Part shown: in pieces, positions 35,192-43,975 of the stretch | Numbering within the stretch: the first letter of the stretch is position 1 | Layout of the letters: each line of letters starts with the position of its first letter | NCBI RefSeq assembly: GCF_020010925.1 | Contig: NZ_JAGJBZ010000002.1 | Location: 248,001 to 312,000, forward strand | Source: Streptomyces griseiscabiei | Lineage (GTDB): Bacteria; Actinomycetota; Actinomycetes; Streptomycetales; Streptomycetaceae | Reading direction: 5' to 3' | DNA length: 64,000 nt | Notes under the pieces: generated by a model | The model's database searches: none | Told to the model about the DNA's origin: nothing | What the model saw: the letters and a program-made list of their open reading frames with translations, nothing else | Position numbers and translations under genes: made by a program

Positions 35192-36024
35192 AGACTCCCT
35201 CGGCACGCAACGTCCCCGCGCTTCTGCAGGCACTCCACCAGGAGGGCTTCACCGGCACCGTGCGGGTCTCCGGCTCCCCCGGTGGCACGATTCACCTGCG
35301 GGGCGGACTGATCGGCGCGATCGAGACACCGGGCGCGCCGACCGCGACGTCCGTGCTGCTGGCCTCGGGCCGCGTCGACGACGACGCGTGGCTCGCGGCC
35401 TGCGCCGCAGAACCCGACGCCGACCGGCTCGATCTGCACCTGTCGGCCACCGGTCTGATCGGCGCCGCCGAACTGGAGGTCGTCTGCACGGCCGCCGTGT
35501 TCGACGGGGCCTTCGCGATGGCGCTCAGCCCGCCCGGCGGCTGGGAACTGGCCGAACGCCGGCCCACCCTGCTCGCCCGGCCCGGTGTCGAACCGCGACC
35601 GCTGGCCGAGGAGACCACCCGCCGTATGGCGCTGCTGACCCGGCTGTGGGGCCCCGCGGGCGAACTGGCCCGCGCCCGGCCCGCACGGGTCGTCGGCCGC
35701 GGCGCCCCGGAATCCGACGGGCGGCTCACCCGGCGCCACCGCGACCTGGTGGAGAGCGCCAACGGCCGCCGCACTCCACGTGACATCGCCTTCGCCCGCG
35801 GGCGCGGCCTCTACGCGGTGATGCTGGACCTCGTCCGGCTGGAATCGCGGCGGGCCGTCCGCTGGGAGACCAGGCCCGCACCCGAGAGCCGGCCCAGCAC
35901 CGCGCCCCGCACCCCGCAGGGGCACGCGGCGGCCGACGAACCGCCACCCAGAGCCGGTCCCCTGCCCAGACGCAGGCCCGGTGGAGGCTCTCCCACCGGA
36001 GACCTCGGAGCGAAGGACGGGTAG
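35188..36024 (+). CDS. PATAN/DUF4388-like protein with Pro/Arg-rich tail
   Basis: A 278-residue protein. Residues 1-85 resemble a DUF4388/PATAN unit (LHQEGFTGTVRVSG, GTIHLRGGLIGAIETPG), a domain that joins GTPase and two-component signalling in bacteria. A middle winged-helix-like segment ends GRGLYAVMLDLVRLE, and the last 50 residues are Pro/Arg rich. Coupled to roadblock protein B. The domain call is by pattern; function is inferred as regulatory scaffold. Confidence 0.6.
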   Translation: MKTPSARNVPALLQALHQEGFTGTVRVSGSPGGTIHLRGGLIGAIETPGAPTATSVLLASGRVDDDAWLAACAAEPDADRLDLHLSATGLIGAAELEVVCTAAVFDGAFAMALSPPGGWELAERRPTLLARPGVEPRPLAEETTRRMALLTRLWGPAGELARARPARVVGRGAPESDGRLTRRHRDLVESANGRRTPRDIAFARGRGLYAVMLDLVRLESRRAVRWETRPAPESRPSTAPRTPQGHAAADEPPPRAGPLPRRRPGGGSPTGDLGAKDG

Positions 36025-36581
36025 TGAGCCCCGACAAAGACCCGGCCCGCAAGCGCCGCATCCGCAGCAAGGCCGCCCGTCTCCGCAGGCGTTCGGTCCC
36101 CGGAGCCGCCGCGGACGACCGCCCGGCCCCGCCCGACGCGACCGCACCGCCCGCCGTACCCGTCCCCACGCACACGGCACCACCACCGTCCACCGAGCCC
36201 CATGGAGGCGCGGCCGAACGCCCACCGCCCGGTGACACGGACACGGCGGCCGGACCGTCACCGTCCACCCCGACCGGCGCCGCCGCCGCACCACGGCCGT
36301 CGCGCACCGGACCCGGAGCGACCGCCGGACCCGGCGAACGCGCCGAACCAGGCGAAGTCCCCTCGGGATTGCCGCCGTTACCCGTGCGGGGCGCGGCACG
36401 CGGTCCCGCGAACACCGGGGACGACACGTCGGACACCCCGGCCGTGCCGCCCCCCTTCCCACCTCTGTCCCTGCTGTCGGCCGAGGAACTGCTCGCCGAC
36501 CAACCCTCCGTCGAAATGCTGCGGCGCGTCCGCCGCGGTCTGCGGGCTCTCCCCGAGTCCGACCGGCACCTGCCCGACTGA
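36024..36581 (+). CDS. Pro-rich disordered protein
   Basis: A 185-residue protein whose GTG overlaps the previous stop by one base (TAGTG). A basic start (RKRRIRSKAARLRRR) leads into about 110 residues dominated by Pro, Ala and Thr. The end is a conserved-looking helix LLSAEELLADQPSVEMLRRVRRGLRALP. I recognise no family. Position in the coupled run suggests it binds one of the roadblock or PATAN partners, perhaps through the C-terminal helix. Confidence 0.6.
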   Translation: MSPDKDPARKRRIRSKAARLRRRSVPGAAADDRPAPPDATAPPAVPVPTHTAPPPSTEPHGGAAERPPPGDTDTAAGPSPSTPTGAAAAPRPSRTGPGATAGPGERAEPGEVPSGLPPLPVRGAARGPANTGDDTSDTPAVPPPFPPLSLLSAEELLADQPSVEMLRRVRRGLRALPESDRHLPD

Positions 36582-36634
36582 GCCGCTCGGACCGCACACC
36601 CACCGCAGAAGCCTGGACCAAGGAGCACGTGCCC

Positions 36635-37024
36635 ATGACCACACACGCATCGACCGAATCGCTGACGGACATCCTGGTCTCGCTGCGTGACCGGGTGATG
36701 GGCGTCGCCGAGAGCGTCCTGTCCACCGTGGACGGTCTCCTCGTCGTCGCCGACGTCGACAAGGTCCACCCCGAGTCCGTCGCCGCGCTCGCCGCCGCCA
36801 CCCTCGGCGTCGGCCGCCGCATGGCCGACCAGTCCGGCGTCGGCGCGCTCCGCGAGGTCGTCGTCCGGTGCGGCGCCGGACACGTCATCGTCGTCGCCGT
36901 CGGCGAGCGCACCCTGCTGACCGTCATGGGCGACGACGGCCTCGACATCGCGGCCTTCCAGCGCGAGTCCCCGGCGACCGTGGAACAGCTCAACAAGGCG
37001 CTCGCGGCGGACGTGGCGCACTGA
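36635..37024 (+). CDS. Roadblock/LC7-like protein C
   Basis: A 129-residue protein: helix (TDILVSLRDRVMGVAESVL), VDGLLVVADVDKV, helix with ALAAATLGVGRRM, then VVVRCGAGHVIVVAVGERTLLTVMG. This is the roadblock/LC7 order of strands and helices. AGGAGC eight bases upstream selects ATG 36635 over a GTG at 36629. It ends the cluster. With proteins A and B this gives three roadblock-type subunits and no visible GTPase. Confidence 0.75.
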   Translation: MTTHASTESLTDILVSLRDRVMGVAESVLSTVDGLLVVADVDKVHPESVAALAAATLGVGRRMADQSGVGALREVVVRCGAGHVIVVAVGERTLLTVMGDDGLDIAAFQRESPATVEQLNKALAADVAH

Positions 37025-37224
37025 CCGGTCTTCACCGGTGTCCTCCTGCCGTCTTCACTGCCGTCCCCACCGACGTCTCGGCCGCCGTCCCTATGGGCGT
37101 CTTCATGGGTGTCTTCACTCGAAGGAGTTAATCCAGCCGTCGCGGCCCCATGGATTCACCCGTAGCCGTCCCCGCCCGCTCCGGCCCGTCCTAGGCTCCG
37201 GAGCCTGGACTCGGGAGGCGTGCC
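37025..37224 (+). other. Gap with short imperfect repeats
   Basis: Two hundred bases without a gene. The first 110 carry several imperfect copies of GTCTTCAC and GCCGTCC spaced 15-25 bases. I see no clear promoter; GGGAGG near 37211 is the ribosome site of the next gene. Confidence 0.4.
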
Positions 37225-38667
37225 ATGGGGTCGGTGCCGGCAGGGGCACGTCTGTACGTCGCCTGTGCCGCCCTCGGTGCCCTGGCCTGTCTCATTCCGT
37301 TGCCGGACGCCCCTGTCCCATGGGGAGCGGTGGCCCTGCTCGCCGTGCTGTACGCCGGGTGCGAGCAGATCACCCGGTGCCCGTTCATGGGGCATCGGGC
37401 CCCCACGGGCATGGGCACCTTCTTCCCGGTGCTGCTCGCCGGGGCCTTCCTGCTGCCGGTGCCCGCCGCCGCGCTCGTGGCCGTGCCGGGGGCGCTGCTC
37501 TCCCGGGTCGAGCAGCGGCCTCGCGCACTGCGCCGGATCTGGCGTGCGGCCCGTCTCGTGCTCACGGTGTGGGCCGCGTCGCGGGCGTACGGGATGCTCG
37601 GCGGCCGGGACGCGGTCGAGGGCCGGGGCGCGGTCGGCGGTGCGGAGGCGGGCGCCGGGTACGACTTCCCGTACGCGCTGTTGCCCGCCGCCGGTGCGGC
37701 GCTGGTGTTCTGCGTGGTGCTCACCCTGCTCGACGGCGGCATCCGGGCGCTCGCCGAGCGGGCGCCCGTGCGCACCGCCTGGAAGGGGCTCCTCCCGCGG
37801 TCGCTCGCGCCCGTCATGGTGCACGGGTTCGCCGGGCTGATGATGGCCGTGCTCTGGCACAGCCCGTACGGGCCCGTCGCCGCGCTGCTCGTCCTGCTGC
37901 CGATGTACGTGTCCTGCTGGGTGTTCGCGCAGTACCACCGGGAGCGGGCCGCGCACCGGGCCACCATCCGGGCGCTCGTCCAGGCCGTCGACATCAAGGA
38001 CGGCTACACACGGGGACACAGCGAGCGGGTCGGGCAGGCGTCCCTGCTGATCGCGCGTGAGCTGGGCATGGACGACGAACGGGCCGAGGTCCTGCGGTTC
38101 GCCGGGATCCTGCACGACGTGGGGAAGCTGGGGGTGCCCACCCGGCTGCTGCGCAAGGACGGGCCGCTGACGCCTCAGGAGCGGCGGGTCATCGAGCTGC
38201 ATCCCGAGTACGGCCACGAGATCGTGCGCGGGATCTCCTTCCTCGGGGAGGCCCGGGCGGCGGTGCTGCACCACCATGAGCGGCTGGACGGCAGCGGGTA
38301 CCCCTACGGGCTGGCCGGCGGTCAGATCCCCGAGTTCGCCCGGGTCGTGGCCGTCGCGGACGCCTTCGACGCCATGACCTCCACCCGCTCCTACCGCCGG
38401 GCCCGCCCCGTCGCCGCCGCGCTGGCGGAGCTGGACCGCTGCGCCGGCGCCCAGTTCGATCCCGCGATGGTGCGCGCGCTGGCGCGGGCCCTCGGCCGCC
38501 ACGGCTGGCACCCGACGGTGACCGCCGACTCATGCGGAAACGTGCCGCCGGGCGAGGACCGGGTGGAGGAGGAACGGGTGGATGCGGGCCGGGTGCGTGC
38601 CGTCCGTCCCCATGGTGGTCAGGCCCCGGCCGGGCGGGCGGACTCCGCCGGGGGGCGGGTTCCGTGA
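37225..38667 (+). CDS. Membrane-bound HD-GYP phosphohydrolase
   Basis: A 480-residue protein with about six transmembrane helices (residues 8-230) and a cytoplasmic HD-GYP domain (about 245-430). The metal-site motif LHDVGKLGVP near residue 297 and the hallmark HHERLDGSGYPYGL near 350 are both intact, so cyclic-di-GMP phosphodiesterase activity is likely. The last 45 residues are disordered. The next gene overlaps by GTGA and encodes a degenerate relative. S. venezuelae has a similar adjacent pair (HdgA/HdgB); orthology is likely but not proven here. Confidence 0.88.
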   Translation: MGSVPAGARLYVACAALGALACLIPLPDAPVPWGAVALLAVLYAGCEQITRCPFMGHRAPTGMGTFFPVLLAGAFLLPVPAAALVAVPGALLSRVEQRPRALRRIWRAARLVLTVWAASRAYGMLGGRDAVEGRGAVGGAEAGAGYDFPYALLPAAGAALVFCVVLTLLDGGIRALAERAPVRTAWKGLLPRSLAPVMVHGFAGLMMAVLWHSPYGPVAALLVLLPMYVSCWVFAQYHRERAAHRATIRALVQAVDIKDGYTRGHSERVGQASLLIARELGMDDERAEVLRFAGILHDVGKLGVPTRLLRKDGPLTPQERRVIELHPEYGHEIVRGISFLGEARAAVLHHHERLDGSGYPYGLAGGQIPEFARVVAVADAFDAMTSTRSYRRARPVAAALAELDRCAGAQFDPAMVRALARALGRHGWHPTVTADSCGNVPPGEDRVEEERVDAGRVRAVRPHGGQAPAGRADSAGGRVP

Positions 38668-39893
38668 CTCTGCTGGTCGTCCCACGCGGTGCAGCCCTCC
38701 TCGTGGCCCTTCTCGGCCTCGGCCACACGCTCTGGTACGGGCTCGACGAACCCGGTATCGCACTCGCGTTCGGAGTGCTCATGGTGGTGGGGGAGCTGTC
38801 GCGGTGGCGGGGGGCGCAGGGGCGGGAGGCCGCGCCGCTCGGGGCGGCCGGGGCGCTGGCGTACGCGCTGCTGGGGGAGAGCGCCGGGCGGCCGACGGGG
38901 CACGGGGTGCTCCAGGTCGTCGCCGTCGTCGTCGCGGCCGCGCTGCTGGGCTGTGTGCCGCATGTGGCGAGGGGGTACGGGTCCACCGCCGATCACCTCA
39001 CCCGGCGCGTGCTCACCGCCGCCTTCGCCGCCCTCTGCTTCCAGCCGCTGTCCGACCGGGGCAGGCCGCCGGAGTGGAGCGGCCCCTCCTATGTACTGCT
39101 GCTCGTCGCCCTGCTCGTCGTGACCGCGCTCTGCGACGCCGTGCTGGCGGCGGCCATGGCACACGCGCGGACCAGGTGGCCCTTCGGCCCGCTGCTCAGG
39201 GACGAACTGCGGGCGCCGGCGGGCATCGGGTCGGCGGTGTGCGCGACCGGGGTCGTCATGGCGCTCGCGGTCGGCGTGGTCGGACTGTGGGCCCTGCCGG
39301 TCTTCTCCCTGCCCCTCCTGCTCGCCCAGCTGTCGTTCCGGCGGTACGCGGCGGTGCGGGCCACCTACCGGCAGACCATCGCCTCACTCGCCCGGGCCAC
39401 GGAGATCGCCGGGTACACCCCGGCCGGGCACGCCCGGCGGGTCGCCGTGCTCAGCCGCGCGGTGGGCCGGGAGATGGGCCTCGCCGAACCGGAGCTGACC
39501 GTGCTGGAGTACGCGGCGCTGATGCACGACATCGGCCAGCTGAGCCTGGTCGACCCCGTGCCGGGTGGTGCGACGGCCGGGCTCCCGGCGGCCGAACAGC
39601 GCCGGATCGCCTTGCTCGGCGGCGCGGTCGTACGGCGGACCGGCGTGGACGGCGAGGTCGCCGTGGTGGTGGAGCGGCAGGCGGATCCGTACTGTGAACA
39701 GCCGGTGGGGGCGCGGATCGTACGGGCCGTGAACGCATACGAGGAGAAGACCCGGGAAGCAGGGCCGTCGGGGCCGCTCAGGGCCCTGGAGGAACTGCGG
39801 CTGGGGACGGCCCGGGACTATCACCCGGAGGTGGTGGAAACGCTCGCGAGGGTACTGTCGAGAGACTGTCTGACCCTGCCCGAGGTGGGGTAA
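38664..39893 (+). CDS. Membrane protein with degenerate HD-GYP domain
   Basis: A 409-residue partner of the preceding HD-GYP protein: about seven transmembrane helices, then a shortened HD domain. GHARRVAV and LMHDIGQLSLV keep the HD residues near residue 290. The GYP segment is missing: where HHExxxGxGYP should be, the sequence reads VVVERQADPYCEQ. It is therefore probably inactive or regulatory. The GTGA overlap suggests complex formation with the active partner. Confidence 0.8.
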   Translation: MTLLVVPRGAALLVALLGLGHTLWYGLDEPGIALAFGVLMVVGELSRWRGAQGREAAPLGAAGALAYALLGESAGRPTGHGVLQVVAVVVAAALLGCVPHVARGYGSTADHLTRRVLTAAFAALCFQPLSDRGRPPEWSGPSYVLLLVALLVVTALCDAVLAAAMAHARTRWPFGPLLRDELRAPAGIGSAVCATGVVMALAVGVVGLWALPVFSLPLLLAQLSFRRYAAVRATYRQTIASLARATEIAGYTPAGHARRVAVLSRAVGREMGLAEPELTVLEYAALMHDIGQLSLVDPVPGGATAGLPAAEQRRIALLGGAVVRRTGVDGEVAVVVERQADPYCEQPVGARIVRAVNAYEEKTREAGPSGPLRALEELRLGTARDYHPEVVETLARVLSRDCLTLPEVG

Positions 39894-39982
39894 CCCATGG
39901 GTAATGAGCGGCCCTCCATCCGGTCGTGGTTGGATGCGAGGGAGAGGGTGTACCGGGGGCGACGGCCAGCCCACTCCGACGG

Positions 39983-40022
39983 AACTGGCAGGCGGGAACC
40001 GTAACTGGCAGGCGGGAATCGT
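39983..40022 (+). repeat. 20-bp tandem duplication carrying the ribosome site
   Basis: AACTGGCAGGCGGGAACCGT (39983-40002) is repeated at 40003-40022 with one change (C to T). The second copy supplies the GGCGGGAA ribosome site and the first two bases of the GTG start of the TPR gene. Confidence 0.85.
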
Positions 40023-41025
40023 GAGGATCTTCGGCAAGGGACGGCATCGGCCCTCCGCCTCTTGGCGGCAGGCCACCGATCGTGCGTTCACGCTGATCGG
40101 CGACGGTCGGTACGAGGACGCGGGCGCGCTGTTGACACGTGCCGCGGACCTGGAGCCGTGGCTGTCCGAGTCCTGGTTCAATCTCGCGCTGCTGCACAAG
40201 TTCCGGCACGACTGGGAGCAGGCGCGGGCGGCGGGTCTCCGGGCCGTCGCGCTGCTCGACCGGGAGACCGGGGCGCCCGACTGGTGGAACGTGGGCATCG
40301 CCGCGACCGCCCTCCAGGACTGGCCGCTGGCCCGCCGGGCCTGGCAGGCCTACGGGCTGCGGGTGCCCGGTGGCGCGTCCCGGCCGAGGCCGGGAGGTGC
40401 CGGGGACACCGGCGAACCGGTGGGCATGGACCTCGGCAGCGCGGCCGTGCGGCTCTCGCCGGAGGGTGAGGCCGAGGTCGTGTGGGGGCGGCGGCTCGAC
40501 CCCGCCCGGATCGAGGTGCTGTCCATCCCACTGCCGTCGTCCGGGCGGCGCTGGGGCGAGGTCGTCCTGCACGACGGGGTGCCGCACGGCGAGCGGACCA
40601 CGGCCGTGGGGCACGCGTATCCGGTGTTCGACGAGATCGAGTTGTGGGCGCCGTCGCCCGTGCCGACCTGGGTGGTGCTGCTGGAGGCGGCGACCGAGGC
40701 GGACCGGGACGCGCTGGAGCGGCTCGCGGCGGACGCGGGGTTCGCGGCGGAGGACTGGTCGTCGTCGGTGCGGTTGCTGTGCCGGCTGTGCTCGGAGTCG
40801 CGGATGCCGTCGGACGAGGGTGACGGGGAGCATCTCGATCCGCACGATCACAGCGAGCCGGGGCATCCCGGGCCGCTGGGGCATGTGACGGACGGGCAGT
40901 TGTGGGCGCCGGAGCGGGAGTGCGGGGTGGCCGCGCCGGCCTCGCTGGTCCGGGGGTTGCTGGACGGGTGGGTGGCCGACAGTCCGGATTCCCGGGACTG
41001 GCGGGATCTGGAAGAGGTCTGCTAG
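40021..41025 (+). CDS. Tetratricopeptide-repeat protein
   Basis: A 334-residue protein. Residues 15-115 contain TPR-like helices (ATDRAFTLIGDGRYEDAGALL, WFNLALLHKFRHDWEQA, WWNVGIAATALQDWPLA). The rest is a mixed region with VGMDLGSAAVRL and a strand-rich part; CRLCSESRM could bind metal but lacks a second pair. The GTG at 40021 lies at the end of a duplicated ribosome-site segment. Function unknown. Confidence 0.78.
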   Translation: MRIFGKGRHRPSASWRQATDRAFTLIGDGRYEDAGALLTRAADLEPWLSESWFNLALLHKFRHDWEQARAAGLRAVALLDRETGAPDWWNVGIAATALQDWPLARRAWQAYGLRVPGGASRPRPGGAGDTGEPVGMDLGSAAVRLSPEGEAEVVWGRRLDPARIEVLSIPLPSSGRRWGEVVLHDGVPHGERTTAVGHAYPVFDEIELWAPSPVPTWVVLLEAATEADRDALERLAADAGFAAEDWSSSVRLLCRLCSESRMPSDEGDGEHLDPHDHSEPGHPGPLGHVTDGQLWAPERECGVAAPASLVRGLLDGWVADSPDSRDWRDLEEVC

Positions 41026-41070
41026 GGGGCGTGCGGTTGGTTCTCGGCCGCGGGTTCGTGGTGGTCGCTC

Positions 41071-41100
41071 GCGCAGTTCCCCGCGCCCCTGACGGGGCGC
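41071..41100 (+). repeat. Dispersed GC-rich intergenic repeat, copy 1
   Basis: Contains GCGCAGTTCCCCGCG followed by CCCCTGACGGGGCGC, the latter forming a short hairpin. Copies of the same core lie at 49544, 49626 (inverted) and 54445, always between genes. Confidence 0.65.
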
Positions 41101-41191
41101 TCCTCACGGGGCGCCCCCCTGAACGGCGCGATCCCCGTACCCTGTATCAGCATCACAACCCCCTGTTTTTCTAGGAAGGCGTACGTCTGTC

Positions 41192-41842
41192 ATGGCCCAG
41201 CAGGACACCGATCAGCAGCACGTGGGCGTGCTCCCCGTCGACGACGAGGGGTTCGTCGTCGACACGGAGGACTGCGAGGAGCGCGAGCAGGCGTACCGGG
41301 AGCGCGGCACGTCGCTGCCGATCACCGTGGTCGGGAACCCGGTGCTGCACAAGGAGTGCAAGGACGTCACCGAGTTCGGCGACGAGCTGGCGAAGCTGGT
41401 GGACGACATGTTCGCCAGCCAGCGCACGGCGGAGGGCGTGGGCCTCGCCGCGAACCAGGTCGGCGTGGATCTGAAGGTGTTCGTGTACGACTGCCCGGAC
41501 GACGAGGGCAAGCGGCACACCGGCGTGATCTGCAACCCCAAGCTGGTCGAACTGCCCGCCGAGGCACGCCGGTTGGACGACAGCAACGAGGGCTGTCTGT
41601 CGGTGCCGACCGCGTACATGCCGCTCGCCCGCCCCGACTACGCCGAGGTCACCGGGCAGGACGAGAAGGGCAACCCGATCAAGGTGCGCGGCACCGGCTA
41701 CTTCGCGCGCTGCCTGCAGCACGAGACCGATCACCTGTACGGCTACCTGTACATCGACCGGCTCTCCAAGCGTGACCGCAAGGACGCGCTGCGGCAGATG
41801 GCGGAGAACGAGCCCCGCTACCCCGTGGTCGCCAACGACTGA
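41192..41842 (+). CDS. def: Peptide deformylase
   Basis: A 216-residue Fe/Zn enzyme that removes the formyl group from nascent proteins. The three family motifs are intact: [10 protein letters not shown] near residue 80, EGCLSVP near 132 and QHETDHLYG near 175. The first 40 residues are an acidic extension ([15 protein letters not shown]) longer than in E. coli. AGGAAGG (41174-41180) precedes the ATG. Not linked to fmt. Confidence 0.94.
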   Translation: MAQQDTDQQHVGVLPVDDEGFVVDTEDCEEREQAYRERGTSLPITVVGNPVLHKECKDVTEFGDELAKLVDDMFASQRTAEGVGLAANQVGVDLKVFVYDCPDDEGKRHTGVICNPKLVELPAEARRLDDSNEGCLSVPTAYMPLARPDYAEVTGQDEKGNPIKVRGTGYFARCLQHETDHLYGYLYIDRLSKRDRKDALRQMAENEPRYPVVAND

Positions 41843-41874
41843 GCCGGAGGCCGGGGGCGGCCCCGCCCCGGTGC

Positions 41875-42840
41875 TCAGGCCGCCGCCTCCGGGCCACGGA
41901 AAGTCCGGCGGTAGGTCTGCGGGGTCGTGCCGAGCGACCGTACGAACTGATGGCGCAGGGCGGCGGCGGTGCCGAAGCCGGTGCGCCAGGCGATCGCGTC
42001 CACCGTCTCGTCCGTCGCCTCCAGCAACCGCTGGGCCAGCAGCACCCGTTGACGCAGGATCCAGCGGTACGGCGTGGTCCCGGTCTCCTGCTGGAAGCGG
42101 CGGGCGAACGTCCGCGGGGACATGTGCGCCCGGGCGGCGAGCTGCTCGACGGTGACCTCCTCGTCGAGGTGCTGCTCCATCCACACGAGCACCTCCCCGA
42201 CCGTGTCGCACTGCGAACGGGGCAGCGGGCGCTCGATGTACTGGGCCTGGCCGCCGTCGCGGTGCGGCGGGACCACCATCCGCCGGGCGATCTTGTTGGC
42301 GACCTCCGGGCCCTGCTCCTTGCGGACGATGTGCAGACAGGCGTCGATACCGGCCGCCGTACCCGCCGAGGTGATCACCGGGTCCGCGTCCACGTACAGC
42401 ACGTCCGGCTCGACCATCGCCCGCGGATACTGCCGGGCCAGCTCCTCGGCGTGCCGCCAGTGCACCGCGCACGGCCGCCCGTCCAGCAGTCCGGCCGCGC
42501 CGAGCACGAACACGCCCGAGCAGACGCTCAGCACCCGGGCGCCCCGGTCGGCGGCCCGGCGCAGCGCGTCCAGCAGCTCGGCCGGGTAGATCCGGTGCAC
42601 AAAGCTGTCGCCCGCCGGTACGACCACCAGGTCGGCCTCTTCGAGCCGGTCCAGGCCGTAGGACGTGGAGACGGTGAACCCGGCGTGCGTCCGCAGGGTC
42701 GGGCCCTCCGCCGACGCGACCGCGAAGTCGTACACCGGCAGGCCCTCGTCGCTGCGGTCGAGTCCGAAGACCTCGCAGACGACGCCCAGTTCGAAGGGAT
42801 GCACGCCTTCCATGAGGATGGCGGCCACGTTTTTCAGCAT
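41875..42840 (-). CDS. GlxA-type AraC-family regulator
   Basis: A 321-residue regulator with an N-terminal DJ-1/PfpI-like domain (residues 1-190, VCSGVFVLGAAGLL with the nucleophile-elbow Cys) and a C-terminal AraC helix-turn-helix pair (AARAHMSPRTFARRFQQETG and VDAIAWRTGFGTAAALRHQF). S. coelicolor nrdABS ends in an AraC-like gene, nrdS; this one is three genes from nrdB on the same strand but separated by two opposite genes, so identity with NrdS is uncertain. Repeated TGGCAG half-sites lie upstream. Confidence 0.87.
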   Translation of the reverse strand: MLKNVAAILMEGVHPFELGVVCEVFGLDRSDEGLPVYDFAVASAEGPTLRTHAGFTVSTSYGLDRLEEADLVVVPAGDSFVHRIYPAELLDALRRAADRGARVLSVCSGVFVLGAAGLLDGRPCAVHWRHAEELARQYPRAMVEPDVLYVDADPVITSAGTAAGIDACLHIVRKEQGPEVANKIARRMVVPPHRDGGQAQYIERPLPRSQCDTVGEVLVWMEQHLDEEVTVEQLAARAHMSPRTFARRFQQETGTTPYRWILRQRVLLAQRLLEATDETVDAIAWRTGFGTAAALRHQFVRSLGTTPQTYRRTFRGPEAAA

Positions 42841-42841
42841 G

Positions 42842-42896
42842 CTGCCAGTGTGCCTCGGAAGTGGCAGTAATTCGAGGGGGTGCGGCAGTCCTGCCA
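42842..42896. promoter_or_regulatory. Candidate operator array for the GlxA-type regulator
   Basis: Four half-sites: CTGCCA (42842), TGGCAG (42862), CGGCAG (42883) and CTGCCA (42891), forming two inverted pairs between the divergent regulator and small membrane gene. Spacing suggests a dimeric regulator; binding is inference. Confidence 0.45.
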
Positions 42897-42933
42897 CTGT
42901 TTGTCAGGAGTGTTCGGCGCGACAGTGGTGTCC

Positions 42934-43107
42934 ATGGATACGACACAGCTGCAAGGACTCATCGGAACACTGGCCGTCCTCGGACTGCTCGCCCTGGTCG
43001 TACTGCCCGCGATCATCGGCGTCGTGCACGACTGGCGCGTCGACCGGCAGATCGAGAGGGCCACGAAGGAGCGGCGGGCCTCGCACCGCATCGCCCGCGC
43101 CGTCTGA
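42934..43107 (+). CDS. Small single-span membrane protein
   Basis: A 57-residue protein with one transmembrane helix at residues 6-28 (GLIGTLAVLGLLALVVLPAIIG) and a strongly basic cytoplasmic tail (DRQIERATKERRASHRIAR). The frame is open upstream to GTG 42880, but the added residues are Cys-rich and overlap the operator region. No ribosome site is clear. Family unknown. Confidence 0.6.
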   Translation: MDTTQLQGLIGTLAVLGLLALVVLPAIIGVVHDWRVDRQIERATKERRASHRIARAV

Positions 43108-43171
43108 TCGCATACCTGTACGACAGTGATCGGCCCTCTGTGTAGCCTCTCCTCGACCCAAGGGGAGGATC

Positions 43172-43969
43172 ATGAGACACAGAACGCGCCCCGCACACGG
43201 CCGGACCCTGGCCGTGGCGGGCGGGGCGGCGGCGCTGGTGCTGCTGGCGGCGGCGGGTGCCCACGCCGAGGGCAAGGGGGACGTCCGCGTCACCAGGACG
43301 GTCGTCAACGGCGGCAAGAACGTCATCATCGGGACGTCGAAGACCATCAGGTACCCGGTCGCCGTCACCGTCAAGGACGACTCGGGTGCCAAGAAGATCA
43401 CAGATCTCAGCACGTTCAACCGGTCCAACGGCTACGGCTTCACGACCTGGGACGGCGACTCCAGCTGCAAGAAGCAGAGCTCGACGACCTCGGTCTGCAC
43501 GGGAACGATGACGGTCGACCCGGGCTGGATCGCCGACAGCGACGACATCGACTCCAACCGCGTCGCCGGAGTCTGGCAGGTCAACGCCACGGTCAAGGCG
43601 AACGACGGCGACTACTGGATTTCCGACAACATCGCCCGATACAAGGTCAAGCGCGCCTCGGTCCTCACCACGGTGATCGCGCCCGAGAAGGTCGCCAAGG
43701 GCACGAAGGTCACCGTCGGAGGCAAGCTGACCCGGGCCAACTGGGAGACCCGCAAGTACGGCGGGTTCACCGGGCAGTCGGTCCAGCTGCGGTTCAAGAA
43801 GAAGGGCGCCGCCCGCTACACCACCGTCAGGACGGTGAAGACGGGCAGCGCCGGGAAGCTCGGCGCCAAGGCGACCGTCACGGCGGCCGGCAGCTGGCGC
43901 TGGTACTTCCCCGGCACGACGACGACCGCGAGGGTCACGTCGGCCGGGGACGCCGTCACCTTGAAGTAG
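43172..43969 (+). CDS. Secreted protein of unknown function
   Basis: A 265-residue exported protein. Residues 1-32 form a Sec signal peptide (Arg-rich start, AVAGGAAALVLLAAAGAHA), probably cleaved after AHA. The mature part is strand rich, with two immunoglobulin-like halves: residues 35-150, and 160-265 resembling bacterial Ig-like repeats (TVGGKLTRANWE, VQLRFKKKGAARYTTV). Two Cys (SSCKKQ and SVCTG) could form a disulfide. AAGGGGAGG precedes the ATG. It converges with nrdB. Confidence 0.8.
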   Translation: MRHRTRPAHGRTLAVAGGAAALVLLAAAGAHAEGKGDVRVTRTVVNGGKNVIIGTSKTIRYPVAVTVKDDSGAKKITDLSTFNRSNGYGFTTWDGDSSCKKQSSTTSVCTGTMTVDPGWIADSDDIDSNRVAGVWQVNATVKANDGDYWISDNIARYKVKRASVLTTVIAPEKVAKGTKVTVGGKLTRANWETRKYGGFTGQSVQLRFKKKGAARYTTVRTVKTGSAGKLGAKATVTAAGSWRWYFPGTTTTARVTSAGDAVTLK

Positions 43970-43975
43970 CGCGGC

